NCBI RefSeq assembly: GCF_022682495.2 | Contig: NC_071391.1 | Span: forward strand, 44,607,998 to 44,671,997 | Origin: Desmodus rotundus | Lineage: Eukaryota; Chordata; Mammalia; Chiroptera; Phyllostomidae | Direction of reading: 5' to 3' | DNA: 64,000 bases | Shown here: positions 33,725 to 45,920 of the stretch, piece after piece | How positions within the stretch are numbered: position 1 is the stretch's first letter | Layout of the letters: every line of letters begins with the position of its first letter | Made by a program: the position numbers and the translations under genes | Notes under the pieces: generated by a model | What the model was told of the DNA's origin: nothing | Database searches by the model: none | The model's input: the letters and a program-made list of their open reading frames with translations, nothing else

Positions 33725-35416
33725 ACCATTACTGCTGTATTGTCCATGCTTGTGCTGATATGTCATATGTCTCCTATTTAAATATGCTGATATTTTCTGT
33801 GTGGTGGTTACACAGCAAAGACAGGCATTGAAAATGAAGCAAAACCTCAATCTTACAAGGCTGGTTTTACCTCCATATTGTTAAAATAACCATTCGAGGA
33901 ATCTTTCTCTTGGAGTTTCTTTGAAATACATGTCATGTCTTCTGTGTGTTTGTCTTTTGATGAGAATTTTTTTGTTTTTGTTTTTTTCCTTCATCTGAAT
34001 TGTCAGATAGAGACAGAGAGAGACACACAGAGAGAGAGAAGACAGTGTGAACGAGAACAGAATACAATTTGTGTTGATAATATGATAATGGGTCCTAGTT
34101 TCTGGCTAAAGTCTGGATATTTGAAAAGGGTTTCAATAACTCAAGGGACAATAGTTAGAGATCTTGAAATGCACTGTAGTTTTCCATCTACTTGATGGTG
34201 TGGCAATTCTACATGAAAACTAGAGACATGCAGATTCCAGATTTTGGTGACTCTTTTTAGATGAACAGCATTTATTATCTAATATAACTTTCAAACTTCC
34301 TAAGATTTGTAGTCAAATAGTCTTCATAAACATACATGGTGTCTTTGCCAAAAGTACAGCATTTGATTACAAACTTGACTAGTGTTTTATAGCCCTGATG
34401 AAAATTAATTATATATTTCAGGCATTTTTAAGAAAAGCTCCTTTTATATTATAATTTTTGATATATTAAAAGTAAGAACTACTATTTATTTTTAAAAAGT
34501 TGCAGGTTGGAGAGTGTAAGGGGACTAAATAGTAATGAAAACATACAATTAAGATTAAATAAAAAAATTAAAAGTTGCCAAAAGTTGATCTTATACTCTT
34601 GTTGGTGAATATAAAAATTATAGTCACTCTACTCTGTAGGAGGATCTTTCAATGACAGCTATTGAATAATTATGAACTTAACATTCTTCAGTGACTTTCT
34701 TGTTCTGAATGAAAACATCCCATACTCTGAATTTTTGTCTTATTTGATTCCATTTTATGATCTTTGAGAATCAATGCTCATTAAGGTATGAATAATATTA
34801 TAACTTTTGCATAACAGTTTATATTTCATATTAATTCAACCAATATTTCAAGAGTTCAAATGAGAGACAGGTGAATAAAACTTTTTTCTTTATTGTATAA
34901 AATTAGGGCACATGAACGTATTTACACCTTTAAGATGGGAAACAGGAACTGCAGCCTTCATGCTGGTTCCAATACCAGCCAACCCATTTCCTCCTAATAA
35001 ATCTGTCCATCGAAGAATGGAATATTAATTCTATCCAGTTTTATGAAAAGAGAAACAGTTATGTTTGGGATTTTAGAATTTATTATCAAGTTAGAAAGGC
35101 AAAAACTACTTGTATATACATAGTACAGTTAAAAGTTTGAAACCCATATACATAAATTATGTGGATATAGCAATTAGCTTTACAAAAACAAAATATTCAA
35201 CTCTTAATTTTTCTGACTTTTTTTTCAAGGAGAACAAGATGTCGCAAAAAAGAAAAGTGGTTTCCCATAATCATTTAGTTATTTAGTAATTTTTCTCAAA
35301 GCATTATATTCCCCTATTTCATTATACCAAAAGTAATGGTTAGGTCTTGAGTAGGATGAGGGAATACTCATTGTCTACTGTTACTTACATTCTTTTCTCT
35401 CTGTTTTCCATGTAAC
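33725..35416. other. Intergenic DNA upstream of the ATG-less OR52
   Basis: No gene. A short L1-like A-rich tail lies at about 34500-34575 (GGGGACTAAATAGTAATGAAAACATAC), similar to the one at 39010-39078. The exon that might supply the start codon of the next receptor should lie in or before this stretch; I could not identify it. Confidence 0.4.
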
Positions 35417-35418
35417 AG
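35417..35418 (+). other. Predicted 3' splice site of the first OR52 gene
   Basis: TTCTTTTCTCTCTGTTTTCC followed by ATGTAACAG gives a strong pyrimidine tract and AG at 35417-35418. The exon would begin AC|TTT|GGC, so one base from the upstream exon would complete the first codon. The ATG inside this tract (35410) is out of frame and followed at once by TAA. Confidence 0.6.
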
Positions 35419-35420
35419 AC

Positions 35421-36377
35421 TTTGGCTTCCTCTCTCTAACAACATCCAACTACACATCCACTCCCCTCATTGTCTTTCTACTAACTGGAGTCCCAGGATT
35501 AGAAGCCTTCCAAATCTGGATCTCTATTCCTTTCAGCTTCATGTACCTTTTGGCGGTGACAGGCAATGGCCTAGTTATGGCAGTGGTGGCCTGGGACAGG
35601 AGCCTCCATGAACCCATGTATTTCTTCCTGGCCATGCTGGCACTCAATGATGTTCTTCTTTGTACTGTCACAGTACCCAAAATGCTTCTTATCTTCTGGC
35701 AGGGCCCTTCCTCATCAACGTTTCATGCGTGTCTCACACAGATGTTTTTTGTTCATGCTCTGTTCATCTCTGAGTCTGCTGTTCTATTGGCCATGGCTTT
35801 TGACCGCTATGTGGCGATCTGTGCACCACTCCACTATGCAACCTTATTTACAGGCTCTCTCATTAGCAAGGTGGCCCTGGCTCTGATGGTTCGAAGTGTG
35901 GCTGTAGTTACCCCTGGTGTCCTCCTCATTCTCCGTCTGCACTTTTGCCGGAGCAACATCATCCACCATACCTACTGTGAGAACATGGGCATTGCCAAGC
36001 TGGCTTGCAATAGCTTTGCCCTTAATAGTATTTATGGGCTCACTGCAGCTCTCCTCACTACAGGGCTGGATTTTGTTCTCATATCCCTGTCCTACTGGGT
36101 AATCCTGAGGACAGTCTTTAGACTACCATCTAGGGAAGCCCGGACAAAGGCCTTTGGAACATGTGGAGCTCATATATGTGTCATCTTGATATTCTACACT
36201 CTGGCTTTCTTTTCTTTTTTTACCCATCGCTTTGGAAACCATGTACCCAGGCACACCCTTATTCTCTTGGCAAACCTCTACTTACTGGTGCCACCTACCA
36301 TGAACCCCATTGTTTATGGGATAAAGACAAAACAGATAAGGATGAAATTACTAGAACTCTGTAATTATTCAAAATGA
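35421..36377 (+). CDS. Olfactory receptor, class I, OR52-type, start codon missing from exon
   Basis: An intact OR52-type GPCR frame. The N-terminus is encoded in frame before any ATG: from 35421 it reads SNYTS (a sequon), then FLLTGVPGLEAFQIWISIPFSF, and only then Met at 35541. No ATG lies between the in-frame stop TAG at 35352 and 35541. Starting at 35541 leaves 278 residues, without the glycosylated N-terminus and the first part of TM1, so that Met is probably not the true start. Family marks from that Met: HEPMYFFL at 23-30, FHACLTQMFFVH at 61-72, MAFDRYVAIC at 85-94, HHTYCENMGIAKLAC, THRFGNH and PPTMNPIVYGIKTKQIR. No frameshift or stop interrupts it. Either the start codon lies in an upstream exon joined at 35419, or the start was lost and this is a young pseudogene. 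Confidence 0.85.
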   Translation, partial: FGFLSLTTSNYTSTPLIVFLLTGVPGLEAFQIWISIPFSFMYLLAVTGNGLVMAVVAWDRSLHEPMYFFLAMLALNDVLLCTVTVPKMLLIFWQGPSSSTFHACLTQMFFVHALFISESAVLLAMAFDRYVAICAPLHYATLFTGSLISKVALALMVRSVAVVTPGVLLILRLHFCRSNIIHHTYCENMGIAKLACNSFALNSIYGLTAALLTTGLDFVLISLSYWVILRTVFRLPSREARTKAFGTCGAHICVILIFYTLAFFSFFTHRFGNHVPRHTLILLANLYLLVPPTMNPIVYGIKTKQIRMKLLELCNYSK

Positions 36378-37825
36378 TCCAGTGGTTACAAAGCAACAAG
36401 GAACAGGAGAGTCCAGGATGGAGGACCAGGCTTAAATGTCACCTGAATTAATTTGGACAGACCACTCTCCAGAACACCTAACCTCTGGATAGAGCTTCAA
36501 ATATCCATATCTCCACATGCTATCTTCCCTGCACTAGTAAACAGGAAACTAAAAGAATTACTTAAGTTTCATCAAGAAATATCTCCGCATATTGAGGCAC
36601 TATAATAGTGGAATATCATCGTAACATCATAGGGAATTTAAATATCTTTTTAAATAATACACAATCCCTCGTCTGTGTCAATATGATGCAGGACAAATGT
36701 CAATTTGATAAGTTCAGGGATTGGTTCTGATCCCAAACTCATCATTACAACCAGAAGATCCAGAATATACAAAAAAATTTAATAAATATTTTTGACTAGA
36801 TAAATGCCTTAACTAATAAATAATAAATGCTCATGATTTTGCGTAACAAACTCCCTGACTTGTTCTTATATATTATATAGGGTCTATAGTTAAAGTATAT
36901 ATTTTTATTTCTTCTTAGAAATCATTCTCTAAGTTCCAGAAAATATCTCCTTTAATATCTTAGAGTAATAAAGATTCTTTTTGTTGTACACAATACAAAT
37001 TTACTTCGGTTAGATTAAGCAAACAAAAACGTAGGTTCTACATTATGTCATGACATCCAGGGATAATTTGAGTGTCTATAACTCAGGAAGAACAAAAGCC
37101 AAACTGCTGTGGGGCTTCAACAGCAGGAAAGCATGGACTTCCAGAACGGATCTGGTGATATTATTCTGCTCCAGCTGCAATGATTATGGGACAAAAAATA
37201 CAACTACCTCATATTGGGTTGCTAAACCTGGATCGATCTGTTACGTCCCTTAATATACTGATTAAATGAGGATGAAATTCTATCAGAGTAACTCTCAAGA
37301 GAAGAAATTGTGGCAAATAGTCAGGATTATATGTTCACTAGGATTCATTTGGGTCTTTCATATAAGCACATTCAATTTTCCTGATTTAGCTCTTCCCACA
37401 CCAAACATTATTGCTGTTTCTAGATTCTTTGTGTAATAAGGCTGTTATCTGTGCAGTACTTTTTAAAGAATGTTTTTTATTGTTTTAGTTATTAGATTTA
37501 ATGACAGAATGACTAAGTGGGATATGGAAGTATTCTGCAGCAATGCTTTGTATAAAAGAAAATGGCAAACACTTAGATGATGAAGGGGACAGTGACCATC
37601 TCTGTTATTTTTTTTTATTGCCATCATGTTTTCCCACAAAGGGTCTTCTGCAGCATAAAGATGATCAATGCATAATCCAAAAGACAATAGCTGACATTAT
37701 GAAAACAATTGCATTGAATTTTGCTTAATGATAGGGGGTTGAAATACAAAAATGAATTATTATTTAAGCTTCCATATATCTTACAGATTCCCCAAGAAGG
37801 CAGAGAATGTGTTCAGAAGGTGAAA

Positions 37826-37898
<73 letters not shown>

Positions 37899-38939
37899 AA
37901 CCAAGCACAACTTTATCAAACAACGTAATATGAGTAAGAGCATCTCCTAATTTATAAACCCATATAGAAATGAGACAGATGTGTCAAACATCTAAAAATA
38001 AGATGATGCTTCTGTTCTCAATTCATAATACAACCTTGCCACCCATTTATTCACTCATTCATTTGCTCATTCATTCATAGATTTAATCACTAACCTCTCA
38101 TCAACTATATTTTGCTGGGAAGAATTATCTTAATTTTGAGAATATTATTTTTAAATGGTTTTGGTAAAATATATTTTGTGTATGCAATGTAACTCTAATA
38201 ATAAATATTAGGAGCTAATATAGTAAATAAAAACTCAAAAGTTGGATTATTTATGTAGGTAGCCATTTAAATAGTTTTACTGGTATGTGAAATGTAAAAT
38301 CTAGGATGCAATAGTTTCAATATATTTTTGTTAGCAAGAAAACCAATAAAACTTTTATTATTTTTGTAGCACAAGCACTAGCAATGGTGTATTCAACATC
38401 CATTGGTTAAAATATATATTTTGTATTTGAAGATCTTATTTTAAAGATGTTTAAAAGTAGTTAAATGTTACTTATACAATATACAGCTGATGGTAATGTT
38501 CATATTATCCTCCAAAAGTTCTTTTTTCCTATCAATTTTATTTTACTCATTTATTACAATAAATGTTATCTATTTTGATATTACATATTTTAATTTATTT
38601 TTAGTTGATACCATTTTCATCAAAGTGAATGTGCTAAAGGAGATGGGTAATTAGAAGTAGAATTAAAAAATAGGATAAAGAGAGGTGAGAACACACATAC
38701 TTGAATTAAACCCAGAGATAAGAAATAGGTTTTTAGAAATTCTAGATGTACTGCATATGCCTAAAGTTTGAAATCATAATTTTAAGTCAGTAAAGTCTCT
38801 TTTACTATATGACATGTGGGCTCATGGCAGGTAAAATATTTTTTCCAAAGATTAAATATGTATATATTCAACTAGTCATTCTTTACTTAATGATTCATTT
38901 CATTATTGTTCATTTATTTCTTTACCATTAATACATTCA
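36378..38939. other. Intergenic DNA with a GAAA microsatellite
   Basis: No supported gene. AATAAA at 36781 could end the preceding OR transcript. The tract at 37821-37900 is annotated separately. Confidence 0.45.
37821..37900. repeat. (GAAA)n microsatellite
   Basis: About 18 nearly perfect GAAA units, purine-only on the plus strand. They create an apparent KERK-repeat frame that is not a gene. Long, pure tetranucleotide repeats are usually polymorphic. Confidence 0.95.
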
Positions 38940-39078
38940 AAAATGGAAAAATAGAGAAAGAACTCATGGACATGGGCAACAGTGTGGTGATTGCAGGGTG
39001 GGGTTGGAGGTGGAAGAAGGTGTAGGAGGGATAAATGGTAATGAAAAAATACAACAAAATAAAAAATTAATAAATAAG
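38940..39078 (+). mobile_element. L1-type 3' end with A-rich tail
   Basis: GAACTCATGGACATGGGCAACAGTGTGG, a G-rich stretch, then GATAAATGGTAATGAAAAAATACAACAAAATAAAAAATTAATAAATAA. This resembles a different L1 3' UTR subfamily from the main one in the window. A shorter relative lies at 34500-34575. Confidence 0.6.
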
Positions 39079-39264
39079 TGCCTCTTTTACACCTAGCACA
39101 GTGCTTAGTGCTTATTCTTACAGGTAACAAATTACATGAGGCACAGTTCTTACAGTAGCTAGAATAAGACATGTGAAAACATATTACTTATTATTAAGAG
39201 CAATACAAATATTGGAAGCTATAAAGCTATAGCTTTTTTCATTGATTTGTAAGGTCTTAAATGA

Positions 39265-39845
39265 TGTGGGGAACTCTTCCAACCGTGGGAAATGTGGCTC
39301 AGCCCCCACTTGGAAAAGCCAGTGGGGATCGAGGTTGGTGGGCAGGACCCATGTCCATGGATAGGCTCTCCAGTGGGAAATCAGGCCTGCATTGTACCTT
39401 GACTGCTATGACACTTGCTCTTGCTAAAACTCCCTCACCCTGAGGCAGCAAAGGTTTACTGAGTATCTTTATCTTCCTAAAATCTGGGCTAGACCTTCCA
39501 GCTTGGAACCTAGCCATTTAGACCACTTCTCCCTTTACATTGCAAATACCCTCCTTTGATGTATTCAGCAACACCCTCTCCTTTGTCTGCAAAAGATAAC
39601 CACCCAAAACAAACCTTTGCATAGTAAAGGCGTACCTTCTTTGATGTAAGGGGTCTAGAAAAACAATAAAACCTGTCAGGGCAAGGGTCGGGCACTCCCC
39701 TCTTGAGGGAGTGGCCGAGGCGCTCAGAGGCCCTCTCTTCTTGAGAGAGTGGCGGCCCGTCCCTTTTCCCCCACAGGACCTCTGTAGTCCGTGTGTATTT
39801 GAATGCTGCTACCACACTGGATCCTGCGGGCCGGGATCCGCCCCA
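39265..39845 (+). mobile_element. Solo LTR of an endogenous retrovirus
   Basis: A 581-bp segment begins TGTGGGGAAC and ends GCCCCA, so it has TG...CA ends. It is flanked by the 5-bp direct repeat AATGA (39260-39264 and 39846-39850; the match extends to AAATGA). An AATAAA polyadenylation signal lies near 39664. It is followed by a GC-rich R/U5-like part with two successive TTGAG-centred hairpins ending in GAGTGGC and GAGAGTGGCGGCC. No gag, pol or env lies on either side, so this is the recombination remnant of a provirus. It interrupts an L2. A 5-6 bp duplication fits class II (betaretrovirus-like) or ERVL integrases; the family name is not assigned. Confidence 0.85.
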
Positions 39846-39856
39846 AATGACCTGGC

Positions 39857-40345
39857 CTGTGCCTTTCTTTGACCTTCTCAAGAACCATTCTTTCTCTTTG
39901 CTTGCCTTGCTCCAAGTATCTTACTGCTTTTCTTCTCCTCAATACTTAGGAAGAATATTCTCCCAGAACAGAAGATGCCCCTTTCATCATGTCCTGACAA
40001 CCTTTTCTTCCTTGTAAGATTCTTCCTCATTTCTTTGAATGGCTGGTTTAATTTTTTTTCTTTCAGGTCTTAATTCACATATTATCTCCTCACAGAGGTC
40101 TTCCTGACCTTTTTTCTAAGTTCTTCTTACCTTTAGTCAGTCTCTATCACATCAACCTCTTAGTTTCCAACAAAGAACTTTCATATTCCCTAAAATATTA
40201 TGTTTTTAAATTTGCTTATTATTGATTTCTCTCACTACAACAAACATTCCTGTCACAGAACTTGTACACTTTGTTTGTTACATTCCCAACTTCCTAGAAT
40301 ATTACCTATTACCTAGTGAATAAAAAAAGTGGATTTAATGAATAA
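39857..40345 (+). mobile_element. L2 LINE fragment
   Basis: CCTGTGCCTTTCTTTGACC, TCTTCTCCTCAATACTTAGG, CTCACAGAGGTCTTCCTGACC, CAGTCTCTATCACATCAACC and a TAATGAATAAATAC end follow the L2 3' consensus in order. The solo LTR sits immediately at its left. Confidence 0.65.
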
Positions 40346-41472
40346 ATACAGGATTCTGAAAAAATTCCATTTGCATGGTGGTGTAATATGAGATCATAAA
40401 GATTTTTTGTAGGATGATGTTCAGAGCAATAAATGTGAATAGTTTTGTGAGGTTTTTTCTCTACTTTTATTATGGTCCTATCATACTTGCATAAAGAATT
40501 GATCTTCATATTTTTCCTAATCCCTGGAGCAATGAAAACAACACATATATCCAAAAACTGAAAAATGATTAAGAGAATTATAGGACATAAAATAAATGAT
40601 CTATTTAAAAAACATTAAATTATAATTATGAAAACTATAGCATTAAGAGAAAGGTCTCTGTTGCATTATATTTTCTCATAGAAAATTAGGACTTATGGAT
40701 ATTCAACCAAGTCACAAATCATTATGTAGCCTGGCTGGTGTAGCTCAGTGGATTGAGCGCAGGCCTGCAAACTGAAGGGTGGCCACTTCGGGTCCCCAGT
40801 GGGAACCGTGCAGGAGGTAACCACACATTGATGTTTCTCTCCCTCGCTTTCTCCTTCCCTCTCCCTCTCTAAAAAACAAATAAATAAATAAAATCTTTTG
40901 AAGAATCATTATATAAAGTCAATGTGGTTATAAATTTGAAATAATTTCATATAAGTAGCATATCTATAAACTATGTCTCCAGTGAAAGGAGTTCTTTGTT
41001 GTATAGTGACACAGATTCCTTCGAAGAAATTATCTGTTTTTCCCCTCCTTTTTGATCTTTAATAAAAATGTGGGAGAATAATTCTGAGGACTTGGTACTG
41101 CCTTCAGCTCAAGAGTCTCTGCTCTGGCAGATGTTGGGTTCCCCTGGGAAAAAAGCTTCACAGGGCTCCATACACACTTGAGCCATTCTTTTTCTTTGGT
41201 TCCTGAGAGGCTGTTGTTCTAGAACTATTTATATAGTTGAGGTTGGCTGAAAAAGCAGTGAACTATAATAAAAACAGGCCAGGAGCTTCCGGTGATGCAA
41301 GACAGGTAAGGTAAAAAATAATGATTTACTCTTAAATTGAAGAGTTGTTCTAAAAGCAAATTTAATTGCACAATCATGGGTGTGCTTCATTTACCCTTTA
41401 CATATTAATATCTAGTTTCCAAACTTCTATTTTATTTGCTAAGTAAAGATATTCAAAATAAATCTTGAACTA
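40346..41472. other. Intergenic DNA flanking a VES SINE
   Basis: No gene apart from the SINE at 40730-40900. The short frame at 40309-40554 has no recognisable product. Confidence 0.4.
40730..40900 (+). mobile_element. VES-type SINE
   Basis: CCTGGCTGGTGTAGCTCAGTGGATTGAGCGCAGGCCTGC (A box), TTCGGGTCCCCAGTGGGAACCGTGCAG, ACATTGATGTTTCTCTCCCTC and an AAATAAATAAATAAAATC tail. The best-preserved VES copy in the window, about 170 bp. Confidence 0.92.
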
Positions 41473-41600
41473 TACAGGGTATGGCAAAAGTAGGTTTACA
41501 GTTGCTCATATGGAAGATAATACAATAATTAATAATAATACAAAAATAAACTGTTTCTCACATCCTCACAACTGTAAAGCTACTCTTGCTCCACCATATA
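41473..41600. mobile_element. Short Tc1/mariner MITE (CAGGGTATGGCAAAAGTAGG type)
   Basis: Starts TACAGGGTATGGCAAAAGTAGGTTTACAGTTG and ends CAACTGTAAAGCTACTCTTGCTCCACCATATA, a decayed inverted copy of the start. TA flanks. No coding capacity. This is a different family from the MITEs at 8657 and 45921. Confidence 0.75.
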
Positions 41601-41869
41601 TATATATTAGATTTTCTTTTTGTCTTTTATTTATTTTCAAATGAGAAATTTTTTCCTGTGCTCAGTGGTTGTGAACTCCAAAATTGGGCGATATGTTTTT
41701 TTCTCCCATGCCATCATCTAGGCTTTATAACTATTAATTCTTTTAAATTCTCTGACCTGAGTAGGTGTTGAGGAGCACCTTCTGTATATGTCCTAACAGA
41801 GATGGGCTTTTCTGTGCAATCACCTCTTTGGTCACATTAAAATAAGCATAGGGAATATAATTACTAATA

Positions 41870-42008
41870 TTGTAATAACTATATAAAATACCAGTAGGTA
41901 CTAGACTTATCAGGGATCACTTTGTAAATTATAGAAATGTCTTAACCACTATGCTGTACGCATGAAACAACCATAACATTGAATGTCACTATAAGTGAAA
42001 AAAATAAT
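41870..42008 (+). mobile_element. Old L1-type 3' end
   Basis: GATCACTTTGTAAATTATAGAAATGTCTTAACCACTATGCTGTACGCATGAAACAACC and the A-rich end resemble the tail at 17450-17632. Diverged. Confidence 0.5.
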
Positions 42009-44538
42009 AGTGATAGCATCTGCTGTTTTTTACTTTTGAGGGCTTTCTGCATTTTCATCTGTTGTGTTATTGTTCCGTTTTACACATCTCTAAGGGTACA
42101 ATGTGCCACTATCATTGTTCTTATACCTCTGGCTGTAAACTGTTCTCAGGGTTAACAGTGGGACCAGTGAGCATGGCACAGCTTAGCTATATATTGCTAA
42201 ATTTGGCAACCCCCCCAAACTCTGGAGTCTAAATTTGTTGGATGGAAGGTCATAGAGAAGAAAAGATGTTTGGAGAATGAATGGGATATTAACTAAGAAG
42301 AAGATTATTGCCTGGTTTAAAAATAGTTAACAGCCAGATGAGGGTGACTTATAACTTCTGCTTACTCTAAGGAGACAGATGCAAAGTGTGTCTGGGTTTA
42401 GAACCTTTTTTCTGTCACTCTTAGAGCTCTCATTCCTTGGAGAAAAAGTCTAGAATATGTGCAATTAAAATTATTGATCAGTGCATGCCAATTAGTGTGG
42501 TGTAGTGGGCAGTCAAGTGAAATTTAGAAAACAATCTTCCATTCTCTTCTTTCTACGATGTCACTGCCATTTTAATGTATTTCATAAATAGTTCTGGACA
42601 AATGAATTTTAAATCATGCCGATAAAGTTAAGGTTAGAGTTTTCCTCTAACCTTATTTAACATACAATTTTCTCTTTATTTGAAAGGTTCAGAATGCATC
42701 TTATCTATGCATCCTCTGACTCATACAAGTGTAATAAATGACCCTATCTAATGGGTCATAAAACTGCTTATTCATTTAACTTCACTACATTAATCACATG
42801 GAATAAGTGATTTATGGTAGAAGAACCAAGAGGATCAGAGACAGATTCCTCCAAGTTTTGACTTCTCGCAAATTCTAAAACAACTCTTTCCTTAACACAT
42901 ATTTAAGATTTATGGACAAAAAAAGAAAGACATTAACCTTTTTTGCAGAAGGCTGAACCTCTATATATTCTATTTGTAATCTTTAAAGTATTAATAAGCA
43001 TTGACTAGATATTGTTGTACTCATAAATATATTTGCCTGATAATGCAGTATCTCTACTTTATGTGGTCTTATTCGCTATGTTTGATCCCACAGACTATCT
43101 TGCTTAGTCTTATCAGCTTTATCGGAGCTGTTTTTATTGACCCATTATCTCTGACTTTCACTAAGCTACAATACTTTTGTAAGACATAATTAATGGGGTT
43201 GTCTGTATCTCTTGAACAATAAGACTAAAAGCATTTTAATCTATAACATTGAAAATTGAGATGGTTCTAACAAAATGTCTTCTGAACGCGGATGACTAAA
43301 CTCTCATGAATGATATGCCTTCCAGAAGTCATCTAGTAATTCTTGTGACATATTATTTTATTCTATCTAGCTAGAATCATTCTAACATTTTTAAATATCT
43401 TTTCCCATAAACACCCTTCCAGAAGACTTAATGATATCCAAAATTGGCCTACCATTTTTCCTTTTTCTACTTCCTCAATGTGATTCAAGTTGCTTCTTTG
43501 AAAATATCTATTGCTCCCTCTCCCATTCTTTGATGATTTCACACTTATAAAATAGAGAAACATTCTGCTCTGACATTTCCTCATAATTCATTGTTATAGC
43601 CACTGTTGACTGTGATATTAGCCATTTTCCCTTTTTTGAAGTGTAATGACTCATATTTGTATGGATGTCATGTAGAATTAGTCATTATGGGTATATAATA
43701 CAATTATAACATTTTCTTATTATACTACTCTTGTTGGTGACTCAAATAGTTTTGGCATTAAGCCATGTTAACAAATTTTACCAATCTGTCCTGCAGCTAG
43801 AGTACCTCTCTCAATCTGTAGTCATCAGTGTCATGTCACTTTTTTCCCTTGCAATTTTTTTATCTTTTCTTTCTGACAGGTGGGTTCTCAGTGTCAGGAA
43901 CTGCAGGGGCCTATACTTAGCTGACTGCCACAGGATTTCACACCTCCCTTTTAAAGGAAAGTATTAATCATGTGTTCCTATTTCTCATTGTTTAAACTCA
44001 TTTTATTATCCTTTATTTCACATTGTCTTGGGTAAGATGAAATATATATCTAAAATTATAAGAGAGGCAATAAAGATAGTGTTTGAGACAATTGGTTCTC
44101 AAAACATACCGCTCAGTTCTGAAACCCAGAACAACCACTTCAAGCTGTGATGATCTTGTCAAGTTGTATAACCTCTCTACCTCAGTGTTCTCAGTGGTTG
44201 AATGGAAATATTTATAGCAACTTCAGAATATAATTTTGACACTCTTTTTTAAAAATTCCATATGAGTGACTTAATTCCACTGGAGCTAATTTATTGAGAG
44301 CTTGAAAAGTTAAAACTTGGAATTAAAATAAAGTGTTAGCACCAGTGTTTAATTGGAATCCAGAGGGGTAAACTAAAAAGAATTTGACCATTAAGATGTC
44401 ACCCTTTGAAGATGTCACCCTTCATTAGCTGTAAAATTGTACATAAATTATTCACTCTGTTAGTCTCTTTATCTTCTTATATGTTTTTGGTATTTATTTT
44501 CCCAAAGGCAACTTTGAAGATCAGTGAGAAAAGGATTT
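42009..44538. other. Intergenic DNA, nothing assigned
   Basis: 2.5 kb of AT-rich DNA. Open frames at 43363-43584 and 43731-43967 have no recognisable domain and no splice or promoter context. A direct repeat AAGATGTCACCCTT(TG/CA) occurs at about 44393-44425. Confidence 0.45.
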
Positions 44539-44640
44539 TTTAATTACTTTATTACTTTATTGTTGTTCAATTACAGTTGTCTCCCACCAATACCCCCCAC
44601 CCCAGCCAATCCCACCTCCCTCCCTTGCTTCCACCCTTTC
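44539..44640 (-). mobile_element. L1 3'-end fragment
   Basis: TTTATTGTTGTTCAATTACAGTTGTCTCCCACC followed by a C-rich strand and TTCCACCC: the minus-strand bat L1 3' end. Confidence 0.8.
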
Positions 44641-44644
44641 AGGA

Positions 44645-45920
44645 ACAACTATAGAGAAAGGGGTTTTAAGCACTAAGCCTAGAGCATAGAATGTGACGAC
44701 CACCCAGTACATAAACATAATTCCATATCAAAGCAAGCATCAGACCTTTGGGAAATAATAATGTCTTTATGTATTATCCTAAGGGATAACTAATAACAAT
44801 TACTGTACCTGAATGTTATTTAAGTCTTGTAATTTGGGAAAAGATCTCAGATCCCAGAGGACCACTGATTCTCCTGATTCCTGCACCCTTTAACCCAGTG
44901 TGATTAGAAGTTGTATAACTCAGCCTTGGTTCACTAAGCACACTTCTTAGCAACTACTCTTTATAGAAACGGGCTCACTGGATGACTCTCAGCTTTCAAT
45001 TTGGGTGAGTTGATATAGATGCAAGACAGAAAAAAAAGAGGAAAGGGTTACATTCAAGCATCTGCATTTAAACAATTATGAGATATTCAAAAGATAATGT
45101 GCACCTCTTTGGAAACCCTTAGTAATGTTAAGAATGAGTATTGTAAACAGACAATATAGTAAGAAGGTGAAATGGACCCTTTCTCCCATAGCTGATATGA
45201 ATGCAGCTACCTGTCGATTAGCTAAAATATAGGGAGCATAAAGTCACAGATGTTATAAATTAGAATTAAAATAATATTAACACTGTTTGATAAAGACAGG
45301 TTTTGGTGTCAGAGAAAGCTGTGAGCAAAGAACACATTTATTTCCACTAGCATTAACCTGATTAAGCAACACTTGCGGGAGGAAGAAAATTTAGGAGTAA
45401 GGTGAAAAACTGGCTGTTTATTAAAGCAATCAATTGGAGAAAGCCAAACCATGGCCAACCATTTCTCTCCGTTTGCCTTTTCAAAAGCTCCTGACCATTA
45501 CCTTCTCTTAGTCACATTCACTGTTGTTAACTATTTGAGGCAGTCTATCTTCAAACTAGTTAATCTACACATGTAAGACAGGGTCGAAAGTATAGAAAGA
45601 TTTCAAGGGTAAAATTGCGTATCACATAAAAAGTTCTCCTGAATGACTTTTCGAACAGATTATTGACATCTCTCTCTACCACTTCCACACTCAGACCTGG
45701 ATTTCTGTCCTGAAGAAAGACTAATAATTCTGAAAATAATCAGGGTGTGTTGTAGTAAGTAAAACTGAGTGTTTCGCTCATATTTAAAATATAAGCTTAT
45801 ATAAATATATCTGTTCATATGTGAACGCACTCATTTGAACACTGATGTAGTGTGCCTGTAGGAGCTTTTATATAACATTAGAAAAATGAAAAGTCCTTGT
45901 GTGCTTGGATCTCTGGATAG
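44645..45920. other. Intergenic DNA, nothing assigned
   Basis: No gene and no young repeat that I can support. Confidence 0.4.

Noticed and set aside
37721..37933. Frame with KERK repeats
   Set aside because: Produced by the GAAA microsatellite, not by a gene.
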